Shown: in pieces, positions 7,070-14,871 of the stretch | How positions within the stretch are numbered: the stretch's first letter is position 1 | Layout of the letters: every line of letters starts with the position of its first letter | Source: DASUPK01 sp963815665 | GTDB lineage: Bacteria > Actinomycetota > Thermoleophilia > Solirubrobacterales > 70-9 | Assembly (NCBI GenBank): GCA_963815665.1 | Contig: CAWFHN010000023.1 | Coordinates: 62,001-126,000, forward strand | DNA: 64,000 nucleotides | Direction: 5' to 3' | Made by a program: the position numbers and the translations under genes | The notes under the pieces: model-generated | What the model was told of the DNA's origin: nothing | Seen by the model: only the letters and a program-made list of their open reading frames with translations | Databases searched by the model: none

Positions 7070-7160
7070 CAACCTCCCTGCGCCGGCATTACCCGGATCA
7101 GGTTCGGACGGTCGGCGGCGCTTCAGCCGCCCTCTCAGCCCTTTGGGGGGCTCCCGTTGC
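7070..7160 (-). promoter_or_regulatory. TPP riboswitch (THI element) upstream of thiO-thiSG
   Basis: Minus strand shows the conserved parts in order: gggagccccc, GGGCTGAGAGGG, a variable GC hairpin, then gaacctgatccgggtaatgc and cggcgcaggga. Outer bases caac/gttg can close P1. A TACGAT -10-like hexamer at 7167-7172 puts transcription start near 7159. A hairpin CCGCAT-cga-ATGCGG at 7044-7058 directly before the thiO GTG may be the expression platform. thiE, also a thiamine gene, diverges from the same short region. Confidence 0.93.
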
Positions 7161-7186
7161 AAGTTCATCGTACCCTTGCTCGTGCA

Positions 7187-7894
7187 GTGACCGAAGCCGC
7201 ACCCGGCACGACTCATCTCGCCCCTCCCGAGGCGATCGGCGCGCTGCGCCGCCAGCGGCTGCGCTGGGCCCGCCTCTATTTCGTCTGCGACGCCCGCCCC
7301 CACGGCCAGGACCCGGAGGCGATGCTGAACGCGGCGATGAGCGGAGGCGCCGGGATGATCGAGCTGCGCGATCGCGAGCAACCGCGCAACGCGGTCGAGC
7401 GCTCGGGACACACCTTCCGCCGCCTAGCAAACACCTACGGCGCGCTGTTCATCGTCAACGACGACCCTCATCTGGCGCTGGAACTGCGTGCCGACGGAGT
7501 CCATGTCGGCCAGGAGGACATCGACCCCGCCGAGGCTCGCCGGATCATGGGTCCCGACGCGATCATCGGCCTGTCGACCCACAGCCGCGAGCAGATCGAG
7601 GCGGCCGCGAACGCTCCCGTCGACTACATCAGCGTCGGCCCGGTCTGGGAGACGCCCACCAAGGAGGGGCGGCCGGCGACCGGGCTCGAGCTGATCCGCG
7701 AGGCGGCCGAGATCGCCAGGCACCCCTGGTACGCGATCGGGGGAATCGACGCCAGCAACGCGGACCAGGTCGTCTCGGCGGGCGCCGAGCGTCTCTGCGT
7801 GGTCAGGGCGATCCGCGACGCCGAGAATCCGCGGGCAGCGGGCACGGCCCTGTTCAACCTGGTCGACCCTGCGGCGCGGGAGGAGGCGCGATGA
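7187..7894 (+). CDS. thiE: Thiamine-phosphate synthase
   Basis: Joins HMP diphosphate and thiazole phosphate to make thiamine phosphate. A TIM-barrel protein of about 235 residues with M-I-E-L-R-D-R-E (pyrophosphate/Arg region), I-V-N-D-D-P-H-L-A (Mg-binding Asp), D-G-V-H-V-G-Q-E-D and G-L-S-T-H-S; D-Y-I-S-V-G-P-V-W-E-T-P-T-K is the ThiE phosphate loop. The GTG at 7187 was chosen; the longer open frame to the left overlaps the riboswitch. About 40 N-terminal residues precede the usual ThiE start. The stop overlaps the next ATG (ATGA). Confidence 0.92.
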   Translation: MTEAAPGTTHLAPPEAIGALRRQRLRWARLYFVCDARPHGQDPEAMLNAAMSGGAGMIELRDREQPRNAVERSGHTFRRLANTYGALFIVNDDPHLALELRADGVHVGQEDIDPAEARRIMGPDAIIGLSTHSREQIEAAANAPVDYISVGPVWETPTKEGRPATGLELIREAAEIARHPWYAIGGIDASNADQVVSAGAERLCVVRAIRDAENPRAAGTALFNLVDPAAREEAR

Positions 7895-8466
7895 GCGACC
7901 GCGAGAGGAAGCGGGCCGAGCGCCAGAAGCGAAAGCGCCGAACCGAGAGGGTCGCATCCCCGAACGGCGACGGGGCCACCGCCACCACGACCGAGGCGCC
8001 GGAGGCCGAGACCTTCCAGGAGAAGATGTCCCGCCGCTACGAGGAGCGCAACGCCGAGGCGCGCGCGAAGCTCGAGCCGCTCGAGCGCGGGGAGCGGCCG
8101 AAGGCCGTCACGATCGGCGCGGTCGTCTCGACCGTGCTCGCGGTCACGATCAGCGTCCAGGGTGTCCTTTCCCTGCTCGGCGTGGGCGCCGGTGAGGCGA
8201 CCACTCGCCCGGCTCCGCTGATCCTGTTCGCAGGCGTCCTCTGGGCGATGGCGGTCGGGATGTGGCGCGCCCGCTACTGGGCCGTGCTCGGCTTCCAGAC
8301 GGTGCTCCTCCTGATGATGCTCGCGAGCGCCTTCGGGCTGGTGGTGGTCAACTCCCTGCTCCAGGCGGTCGGCACCACCCTTCTCCTGCTCGGATCCGGC
8401 GCTCTTTTCTACTTCATGGTCCGCGCGATGGCGCGGATCCAGATGCCGAGCAGCCCGGACGCCTGA
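7891..8466 (+). CDS. Membrane protein with charged N-terminal tail
   Basis: A 191-residue protein. The first 65 residues are extremely charged (M-S-D-R-E-R-K-R-A-E-R-Q-K-R-K-R-R) and probably cytoplasmic. Four hydrophobic helices follow, at about 73-95, 105-122, 127-150 and 154-175. No enzyme motif is visible and I recognise no family. It overlaps thiE by 4 bases, so it is translated from the thiE mRNA, but nothing in the sequence ties it to thiamine transport. Confidence 0.65.
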   Translation: MSDRERKRAERQKRKRRTERVASPNGDGATATTTEAPEAETFQEKMSRRYEERNAEARAKLEPLERGERPKAVTIGAVVSTVLAVTISVQGVLSLLGVGAGEATTRPAPLILFAGVLWAMAVGMWRARYWAVLGFQTVLLLMMLASAFGLVVVNSLLQAVGTTLLLLGSGALFYFMVRAMARIQMPSSPDA

Positions 8467-8490
8467 CGGCGAAGCCGGATCTGACGCTCC

Positions 8491-8496
8491 TATAAA
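8491..8496 (+). promoter_or_regulatory. -10 element of lpdA
   Basis: TATAAA lies 11 bases upstream of the lpdA ATG, so the predicted transcript would begin only about 4-6 bases before the start codon. No convincing Shine-Dalgarno precedes the ATG. This fits leaderless mRNA, which is common in Actinomycetota. No clear -35 hexamer is visible. Confidence 0.4.
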
Positions 8497-8507
8497 GTCG
8501 AAGGCCG

Positions 8508-9875
8508 ATGGCCGAATACGACGTGATCGTGATCGGAGGCGGGCCGGGGGGATACGTGGCCGCGATCCGCGCCGCCCAGCTCGGGCAGAAGACGGCCGTC
8601 GTCGAGCGCGACAAGGCCGGCGGGCGCTGCCTCAACTACGCCTGCATCCCGGCGAAGACCGTGCTCCACACCGCCGAGATCTTCCACTCGGTCAGCGCCG
8701 ACGGCGCCGAGCTCGGCATCAAGGCCGGCAATACGTCGATCGACTGGAAGGCGCTCCAGGAGCGGCGCACCAAGGTCTCGAAGACGCTCGAGGACGGCGT
8801 CCAGTTCCTCTGGAACAAGAACAAGGCCGAGTTCCTCCACGGCGAGGCCTCGCTGGCCGGCGGCGGCAAGGTCAAGGTGGGCGACGACACCCACCAGGCC
8901 AAGGCGATCATCCTCGCCACCGGATCGGTGGCGATGCCGATTCCCGGGGTCGACTTCTCGGATCGCGTGATCGACACCTGGGGCGCCTATTCGCTCGACT
9001 CGATGCCCAAGTCGCTGGTGATCGCGGGCGCCGGAGCGTCGGGATCCGAGATCGCCTCGGCCTACTCGCGGATGGGGGTCGAGGTGACGCTGATCGAGAT
9101 GCTCGACCAGATCCTGCCGCTCGAGGACAAGGACATGGCGCGGGTCGTCGAGCGCCAGTTCAAGAAGGACGGCATGGAGGTGCTGACCGGCACCAAGGTC
9201 GAGTCGGTCACCGAGCAGAAGTCCGGCGTCAAGGTGAAGGCGGGGGAGAAGGAGGTCAAGGCCGACTACCTGGTGATCGCCGGCGGGCGGCGGCCCGACA
9301 CCGAGCCGCTCAACCTCGATGCCGCCGGCGTGAAGACCAACGACCGCGGCCAGATCGAGATCGACGAGTTCCAGCGCACCTCAGCCGACGGCGTCTTCGC
9401 GATCGGCGACCTGGTCCGCGGCCCCGCCCTCGCCCACAAGGCCGAGGAGGAGGGCGTGGTCGCCGTCGAGACCGCGGCGGGGCACGAGACCGAGCCGGTC
9501 AACATCGACCTGGTCCCGGGCGCGACCTTCACTCACCCCCAGGTGGCGAGCGTCGGGATGACCGAGGAAGAGGCCAAGGAGGCCGGGCGCCAGATCAAGG
9601 TCGGCAAGTTCAAGCTGGGCGGCGCGGGCGCGTCGGTGGTCTACGACGACCGCGCCGGCCTGGTGAAGATCGTCGGCGACCCCGAGTACGGGGAGATTCT
9701 GGGCGCCCACATCGTCGGCAACATCGCCTGCGACATGATCAGCGAGATCTGCAACGTGATGGCGCTCGAGGGCGGCTATCCGGAGCTCCAGCGCATCATC
9801 CACCCGCACCCGACGATGTCGGAGGCGATCCTCGATGGCGCCCGAGCCGTCGACGGCTGGGCGATCCACGCTTAG
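8508..9875 (+). CDS. lpdA: Dihydrolipoyl dehydrogenase (E3)
   Basis: Reoxidises the dihydrolipoyl arm of 2-oxoacid dehydrogenase complexes with NAD+. 455 residues: FAD motif G10-G-G-P-G-G15, redox disulfide C41-L-N-Y-A-C46, NAD-binding G-A-G-A-S-G-S-E near 175, and the C-terminal H-P-H-P-T-M-S-E active-site base motif. No lipoyl domain is fused. It heads the region that also encodes two E1/E2 sets and probably serves both. Confidence 0.95.
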   Translation: MAEYDVIVIGGGPGGYVAAIRAAQLGQKTAVVERDKAGGRCLNYACIPAKTVLHTAEIFHSVSADGAELGIKAGNTSIDWKALQERRTKVSKTLEDGVQFLWNKNKAEFLHGEASLAGGGKVKVGDDTHQAKAIILATGSVAMPIPGVDFSDRVIDTWGAYSLDSMPKSLVIAGAGASGSEIASAYSRMGVEVTLIEMLDQILPLEDKDMARVVERQFKKDGMEVLTGTKVESVTEQKSGVKVKAGEKEVKADYLVIAGGRRPDTEPLNLDAAGVKTNDRGQIEIDEFQRTSADGVFAIGDLVRGPALAHKAEEEGVVAVETAAGHETEPVNIDLVPGATFTHPQVASVGMTEEEAKEAGRQIKVGKFKLGGAGASVVYDDRAGLVKIVGDPEYGEILGAHIVGNIACDMISEICNVMALEGGYPELQRIIHPHPTMSEAILDGARAVDGWAIHA

Positions 9876-9884
9876 CGGGCCAGG

Positions 9885-10487
9885 ATGAGCACCAAGCGCC
9901 TGGAGGCCTTCAGCGATGGGGTCTTCGCGATCGCGATCACCCTGCTGGTGCTGGAGCTGAACGTCCCGGCGGGCGGCCACCTCTGGGACCAGCTCAAGGA
10001 CGAGTGGCCCTCGTTCGCGGCCTTCTTCGTCAGCTTCTGGGTCATCGGGATCATCTGGGTCAACCACCACGGCGTGCTCGACCATCTGGCGCGGGCCGAC
10101 CGCGGGGTGCTCTACCTCAACCTGCTCTTGCTCCTCACGGTCGTGTTCATCCCGTTCCCGACCGCGCTGCTCGCCGAGCACCTCAAGCCTGGCGAAGGAG
10201 ACGAGACGACGGCCGCGGTGATCTACAGCGCCGCCTTCATCGCGATGTCCTTCGCCTACGGGGTGCTCTGGACCTACATCACCAAGCGCAAGGACCTTCT
10301 GGGGGTCGAGCTCACCGACGAACAGATCCGGCGGACCTCGATCCGGTTCCAAATCGGGACGCCGTTTTACATCGTCCAGCTCGCCTTCGCGTTCATCAGC
10401 CCGGCGATCGTCCTTGTCCTCAACGCCGCGCTGGCCGTCTACTACATGGTCGCCGGAATGCGAAGTCCCGACGCGGAGGACAAGTGA
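9885..10487 (+). CDS. TMEM175-family potassium channel (DUF1211)
   Basis: A 200-residue membrane protein with the family signature right at the N-terminus: R-L-E-A-F-S-D-G-V-F-A-I-A-I-T-L-L (residues 5-21). Prokaryotic TMEM175 proteins are tetrameric K+-permeable channels with six helices per subunit; hydrophobic segments are visible at about 10-28, 42-60, 73-95, 108-128, 150-172 and 174-192. It lies 9 bases after lpdA and overlaps the next gene (GTGA). No functional link to the dehydrogenase genes is known to me. Confidence 0.85.
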   Translation: MSTKRLEAFSDGVFAIAITLLVLELNVPAGGHLWDQLKDEWPSFAAFFVSFWVIGIIWVNHHGVLDHLARADRGVLYLNLLLLLTVVFIPFPTALLAEHLKPGEGDETTAAVIYSAAFIAMSFAYGVLWTYITKRKDLLGVELTDEQIRRTSIRFQIGTPFYIVQLAFAFISPAIVLVLNAALAVYYMVAGMRSPDAEDK

Positions 10488-11083
10488 GCGAGCGCGCCAC
10501 CTTCTACTACGACTTCAACTCGCCCTACTCGTACCTGGCCGCGGAGCGGATCAGCGGCCTGTTCGCCGAAGCCGAGCTCGAGCAGCCCGAGTGGCAGCCG
10601 ATCTCCTTCGGCCACGTCCTGAAGACGACGGGACGGCGGCCCTGGTCCTTCGAGGAGGACCGGAGCGTCGACTTCGCCGAGATCCAGCGGCGCGCCGACG
10701 AGCGGGGGTTGCCCAAGGTCCTCTACCCGGACGGTTGGCCGATCGAGAACTACAGCCTCAATCCGGTCAGGGCGGCGATCTACGCGAAGGAGTCCGGGCG
10801 AGTCGTCTCCTTCACCCTCGCCTGCTTCCGCCAGGTCTTCGCGGCCGGGCGCGACATGAGCGACATCGACAACGTGCTGGTCGCCGCGGCCGCCTGCGAG
10901 CTCCATCCCAACGCGGTGTTGAAGGGAATCGAGACGCAATCCGTCAAGGACAAGCTCCGGTCGGCCACGGATGAGGCGATCTCGCGGGGAGTCCAGGGGA
11001 TTCCGACGGTCGCGGTCGGCGAGGAGCTCTTCTGGGGCGACGACTCACTTGAAGACGCGGTGGCGACCTTACGGCGGGAGTAG
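10484..11083 (+). CDS. DsbA-family protein, 2-hydroxychromene-2-carboxylate isomerase-like
   Basis: A thioredoxin-fold protein of 199 residues. The N-terminus (F-Y-Y-D-F-N-S-P-Y-S-Y-L-A) is characteristic of the kappa-GST/HCCA isomerase branch, where Ser-Pro-Tyr replaces the CxxC disulfide. The C-terminal G-V-Q-G-I-P-T-V-A-V loop carries the conserved cis-Pro. GTG 10484 has GGAGG upstream and overlaps the TMEM175 stop. Members act as glutathione- or thiol-dependent isomerases; the true substrate cannot be read from sequence. Confidence 0.82.
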   Translation: MSERATFYYDFNSPYSYLAAERISGLFAEAELEQPEWQPISFGHVLKTTGRRPWSFEEDRSVDFAEIQRRADERGLPKVLYPDGWPIENYSLNPVRAAIYAKESGRVVSFTLACFRQVFAAGRDMSDIDNVLVAAAACELHPNAVLKGIETQSVKDKLRSATDEAISRGVQGIPTVAVGEELFWGDDSLEDAVATLRRE

Positions 11084-11092
11084 GCTGGGCTC

Positions 11093-12319
11093 GTGGCAGA
11101 GAGCAAGACGAAGTCACGTCGAAAGACGGCCGGATCGTCCGATGGCAAGGGCAAGAGCACAGCCAAGCCGAAGCTCCCCGACGAGGCGACCTGCCGCGAG
11201 CTGCTCAGCCTGATGGCTCTGATCCGGCGCTTCGAGGAGGAGGCCGGGCGCCAGTACCAGCGCGCCAAGGCCGGCGGGTTCCTACACCTGGCGGTCGGCG
11301 AGGAGGCGACGATCGTCGGCACCACCTCGGTGCTGCAACCGGATGACTACCTGATCGGCACCTACCGGACTCACGGACACGCGATCGCGCGCGGGACCGA
11401 TCCGAAGCGCGTCATGTCCGAGCTCTTCGGCCGCGTCGATGGCACGTCCGGCGGGCGCGGTGGTTCGATGCACATCTTCGACCTGGAGCGCCGCTTCATG
11501 GGCGGCTACGGGATCGTCGGCGGCAACCTCCCTCTCGCCGCGGGGCTGGCGCTGTCCTCCGACTACCGCGGCACCGACGAGGTCACGGTCTGCATGTTCG
11601 GCGACGGCGCCTCCAACACCGGCAACTTCGGAGAGACGATGAACCTGGCGGCGCTCTGGAGCCTGCCCATCGTCTTCCTGGTCGAGAACAACCTCTACGG
11701 GATGGGCACCGCGCTCGAACGACACTCGGCGGTTCCCGACCTCTCGCACAAGGCCGAGGGCATGGGCATCCCCGGAGTGCGGGTGGACGGCATGGACGTG
11801 ATGGCCGTCCGCGAGACGGTCAGCGAGCACATCCGGATCGCCCGTGAGGACCGCAAGCCGACGCTCATCGAGGCCTTCACCTACCGCTACCGAGGCCACT
11901 CCGCCGCGGATCCGGAGGTGTACCGCGAGAAGGAGGAGGTCGAGGAGTGGCAGCGCAAGGACCCGATCGAGACCTTTGCGGCGCGGCTGATCAAGGAGAA
12001 GGTGATCTCAGGGGAGGACGTGGACGCGATTCGCGAGGAGGCCGACCGGATCGTGACCGAGGCGGTGGAGTTCGCGGACAACTCGCCGGAGCCGCCGCTC
12101 GACTCCCTCTACGACCACCTCTACGTGCTCGGCGACCAGGTGCCCGGCTGGTACGGCGTTGACGAGCGCTCGCCGGACTCCCATGCCGCGGAAGAGGAGC
12201 GGGGAGCGACACAACGTGCCCGGCAACTCGCGGAACGCGGCGCCGAGTACGCGGAGGACGAGGAGCTGCTCGAGGCCGAAGGAGTCCAACCGGACGCCCG
12301 GCCGGAGGACGTCCACTGA
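11093..12319 (+). CDS. pdhA: 2-oxoacid dehydrogenase E1 alpha, pyruvate type
   Basis: Thiamine diphosphate-dependent decarboxylation and transfer to the lipoyl arm. 408 residues. The TPP motif runs from G-D-G-A-S-N-T-G-N (about 169) to V-E-N-N (about 197); earlier T-Y-R-T-H-G-H and G-G-R-G-G-S-M-H form the active-site loops, and Y-R-Y-R-G-H-S follows. The first 30 residues are a basic tail and the last 40 an acidic one, both beyond the usual core. It starts with GTG and overlaps the E1 beta gene by one base. Pyruvate specificity is inferred because a second, branched-chain-type set follows. Confidence 0.92.
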   Translation: MAESKTKSRRKTAGSSDGKGKSTAKPKLPDEATCRELLSLMALIRRFEEEAGRQYQRAKAGGFLHLAVGEEATIVGTTSVLQPDDYLIGTYRTHGHAIARGTDPKRVMSELFGRVDGTSGGRGGSMHIFDLERRFMGGYGIVGGNLPLAAGLALSSDYRGTDEVTVCMFGDGASNTGNFGETMNLAALWSLPIVFLVENNLYGMGTALERHSAVPDLSHKAEGMGIPGVRVDGMDVMAVRETVSEHIRIAREDRKPTLIEAFTYRYRGHSAADPEVYREKEEVEEWQRKDPIETFAARLIKEKVISGEDVDAIREEADRIVTEAVEFADNSPEPPLDSLYDHLYVLGDQVPGWYGVDERSPDSHAAEEERGATQRARQLAERGAEYAEDEELLEAEGVQPDARPEDVH

Positions 12320-13308
12320 TGGCCGTCATCCGGATGAGGGAGGCGCTCCGCGACGCGATGGCGGAGGAGATGCGGCGCGACGAGAACGTCTTCGTCATGG
12401 GCGAGGACGTCGCGGTGTTCCAGGGATCCTTCAAGGTCACCGAGGGCCTGTTGGACGAGTTCGGCGAGAAGCGGGTCCGGGACACCCCGATCTCGGAGAA
12501 CACCATCGTCGGCATGGGGGTTGGCGCGGGGATGGGGGGCCTGCGGCCGGTCGTCGAGATCATGACCGTCAACTTCGCCCTGCTGGCGATGGACCAGATC
12601 GTCAACCACGCGGCCGCGATCCCGTACATGTTCGGCGGGCAGGTCCGGGTGCCGCTCGTGGTCCGGATGCCGGGCGGCGGTGGCCACCAGCTGGGCCCCA
12701 CCCATTCACACAGCTTCGAGGCGATGTTCCTGCAGATTCCGGGCCTGCTCGTCGCCTGCCCCTCCACGCCGGCCGACGGAAAGGGTCTGCTCAAGGCGGC
12801 GATTCGCGACGACAATCCGGTGATCTTCATCGAGCACGAGTCCCTCTATGGCCTTCGCGGGGCTGTCCCCGAGAACGGCGACGGCGTCGTCAACTTCGGT
12901 GAGGCCGCGATCCGCAGAGAAGGTCCCGACGTGACCATCGTCGCGATCCTGCGGATGGTCGAGGTGGCCCTGCAGGCGGCCAAGACGCTCTCCGAGGAGC
13001 ACGGCGTCGAGGCCGAGGTGATCGATCCGCGGACGCTGCGCCCGCTCGACCTCGACACGATCGTCAAGTCCGTCCAGAAGACGAATCGGGCCGTGATCGT
13101 CGAGGAAGGGTGGCCGCACGGGGGCGTCGGCGCGAACCTGGCCGCCCTGCTCCAGGGGCAGGCCTTCGACTACCTGGATGCGCCGATCGAGCGCGTGACC
13201 GGTGCCGACGTCCACATGCCCTACTCGAAGCGGATGGAGCAGGCGGCCATTCCACACGGCGAGCACATCGTCAGCGCGGCGCTCCAGACGCTGGAGGGGA
13301 GCCGCTGA
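12319..13308 (+). CDS. pdhB: 2-oxoacid dehydrogenase E1 beta, pyruvate type
   Basis: Partner of the preceding subunit, 329 residues, transketolase-like pyrimidine-binding and C-terminal domains. Recognisable blocks are V-M-G-E-D-V-A-V-F-Q-G-S-F-K-V-T, D-T-P-I-S-E-N, F-G-G-Q-V-R-V-P-L-V-V-R, and H-S-H-S-F-E-A in the E2-facing region; V-I-D-P-R-T-L-R-P-L-D is the C-terminal signature. TGATG overlaps on both sides indicate a tightly coupled operon with E1 alpha and E2. Confidence 0.93.
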   Translation: MAVIRMREALRDAMAEEMRRDENVFVMGEDVAVFQGSFKVTEGLLDEFGEKRVRDTPISENTIVGMGVGAGMGGLRPVVEIMTVNFALLAMDQIVNHAAAIPYMFGGQVRVPLVVRMPGGGGHQLGPTHSHSFEAMFLQIPGLLVACPSTPADGKGLLKAAIRDDNPVIFIEHESLYGLRGAVPENGDGVVNFGEAAIRREGPDVTIVAILRMVEVALQAAKTLSEEHGVEAEVIDPRTLRPLDLDTIVKSVQKTNRAVIVEEGWPHGGVGANLAALLQGQAFDYLDAPIERVTGADVHMPYSKRMEQAAIPHGEHIVSAALQTLEGSR

Positions 13309-14666
13309 TGGCTGCCGAGATCGTCATGCCGCGGCTGTCGGACTCGATGGAGGAGGGGACGGTGCTGCGCTGGCTCAAGGCAGTCGGCGACGAGGTGGCC
13401 GTCGGCGACGAGCTGGTCGAGATCGAGACCGACAAGGCGAACATGGTCTACGAGGCTGACGCTGCCGGTGCCCTGGTGGAGATCCTGGCGCAGGAGGGGG
13501 ACACGCTGCCGGTCGGCGACACGATCGCGAGAGTCGGGGATGCGTCCGAGGTGGTCGAAGGGGGCGGCGGCGGGGGAGCGTCCCGGCAACACGCACCATC
13601 CACAGAAGAGCAGGGCGCCAACGGTTCGGATGGCGCAACGTTGCCGGGCCCCTCCCCCGCCGCCGCCCCGGCAGCCCCGGCCGCCCAGGCTCCTGCTGCA
13701 CCAACTGCACAAGCACCTCCTTCCCCAGCCGCAGTCGGTGGCGACGGGCGCGTCAAGGCCTCTCCCATCGCCAAGCGCATTGCTCGCGATCGGGGGCTTG
13801 ACCTGCATGGGCTCTCCGGGTCCGGGCCCGGTGGGCGGATCGTCAAGGCCGACGTCGAGCGGGCACTCGCGGGCGGTGTCGCTGCTCCGGCGGCCGCACC
13901 TGCGGCGCCCGCGCCGGCGGCTGCCCCGGCCGGGCCAACCCCGGGCGCCGCCGAGAAGCCGGAGACCGCCAAGGGGGGTGTCGAGGTCGTCGAGCTCACC
14001 AAGCTGCAGCAGACGGTCGCTCGGCGGATGGCCGAGTCCAAGGCGACCGCGCCTCACTTCTATCTGCAGGCCGAGTTCGACCTCACCGCCGCGGTCGAGG
14101 GACGGAAGAAGCTCAAGGCGATGGCAAAGGAGGGTGAAGCCGTCCCGACCTTCAACGACATGGTCGTCAAGGCCTGCGCCCTGGCCCTGCGCGAGTTCCC
14201 TCGGGCGAACGGCGCCTACCGCGACGGGCGGATCGAGCTCTACTCGCGGATCAATGTCGGGGTCGCGGTTGCCGCCCAGGACGCCCTGGTCGTCCCCACG
14301 GTGTTCGACGCGGACCTCAAGGGGCTGCGCCAGATCTCGTCCGAGACGCGAGCGCTCGCGGCTCGCGTGCTGGAAGGCTCGATCACGCCGCCCGAGCTCT
14401 CGGGCGGCACCTTCACCGTCTCCAACCTCGGCATGTACGGGATCTCCAACTTCAGCGCGGTGATCAACACGCCTCAGGCCGGCATCCTGGCCGTGGGCGA
14501 GCTGAAGGCCAAGCCCGTGGTCACGGACTCCGGCGAGATCGAGCCGCGGCAGCTGATGGGCGTCACCCTCGCCTGCGATCACCGGATCCTCTACGGCGCC
14601 GACGGTGCCCAGTTCCTGGCCCGGGTCCGGCAGCTTCTCGAGGAGCCGCTCGGCCTCGCGCTCTAG
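13308..14666 (+). CDS. pdhC: 2-oxoacid dehydrogenase E2 (acyltransferase), pyruvate type
   Basis: Core of the complex, 452 residues. One lipoyl domain (1-78) with the lipoylated Lys43 in E-T-D-K-A; a long Ala/Pro/Gly-rich linker; the peripheral subunit-binding domain near 146-182 (A-S-P-I-A-K-R-I-A-R ... G-P-G-G-R-I-V-K-A-D-V); a second Ala/Pro linker; and the catalytic domain from about 228, ending with D-H-R-I-L-Y-G-A-D-G (His near 425). ATG 13308 overlaps the E1 beta stop and begins the lipoyl fold, so the longer upstream frame is not the start. Confidence 0.94.
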   Translation: MAAEIVMPRLSDSMEEGTVLRWLKAVGDEVAVGDELVEIETDKANMVYEADAAGALVEILAQEGDTLPVGDTIARVGDASEVVEGGGGGGASRQHAPSTEEQGANGSDGATLPGPSPAAAPAAPAAQAPAAPTAQAPPSPAAVGGDGRVKASPIAKRIARDRGLDLHGLSGSGPGGRIVKADVERALAGGVAAPAAAPAAPAPAAAPAGPTPGAAEKPETAKGGVEVVELTKLQQTVARRMAESKATAPHFYLQAEFDLTAAVEGRKKLKAMAKEGEAVPTFNDMVVKACALALREFPRANGAYRDGRIELYSRINVGVAVAAQDALVVPTVFDADLKGLRQISSETRALAARVLEGSITPPELSGGTFTVSNLGMYGISNFSAVINTPQAGILAVGELKAKPVVTDSGEIEPRQLMGVTLACDHRILYGADGAQFLARVRQLLEEPLGLAL

Positions 14667-14683
14667 CCGGAGGACCTCTCCGG
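14667..14683 (+). terminator. Hairpin after pdhC (weak terminator candidate)
   Basis: CCGGAG-gacct-CTCCGG is a perfect 6-bp stem beginning right after the pdhC stop codon. No T-tract follows, so it may be a processing or attenuation structure rather than an intrinsic terminator. Confidence 0.35.
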
Positions 14684-14724
14684 ACCGACTCCGTCGAGCC
14701 CTGTTTTCCGGGACACGGCAGGGG

Positions 14725-14871
14725 TATGATCGGCTCACCACATAGGGAGGAGAGGTAGATCCCTCTCCGCCCGTTTGTCCGTGAATGCGGCCCACCGGTG
14801 AATCCCGGAGCCGCGTCGATAGTCCGCCGGAGGCGATCCCAAAGGCGGACAACAGGAAAGGCGGACCGCAT
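14725..14871 (+). promoter_or_regulatory. Promoter and structured 5' leader of the bkd operon
   Basis: A TATGAT -10 element (14725-14730) predicts a start near 14737 and a leader of about 135 nt. The leader folds into hairpin A (GGAGAGG 14749-14755 with CCTCTCC 14762-14768), hairpin B (GCGGC 14787-14791 with GCCGC 14810-14814, plus inner CCGG/CCGG), and hairpin C (GTCCGCC 14822-14828). GTCCGCC can pair with either of two identical GGCGGAC copies (14844-14850 or 14860-14866); the second overlaps the AGGAAAGG ribosome-binding site before ATG 14872. It matches no riboswitch class I know. Confidence 0.5.

Noticed and set aside
13110..13307. Longer N-terminus for pdhC
   Set aside because: It overlaps pdhB in a different frame, whereas ATG 13308 begins the lipoyl domain and overlaps the pdhB stop in the operon style.
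14781..14830. Cobalamin riboswitch in the bkd leader
   Set aside because: A stretch resembling the CCGGTG-AATCCCGG core is there, but the rest of the core, the GCCACTG region and the B12 box are missing.
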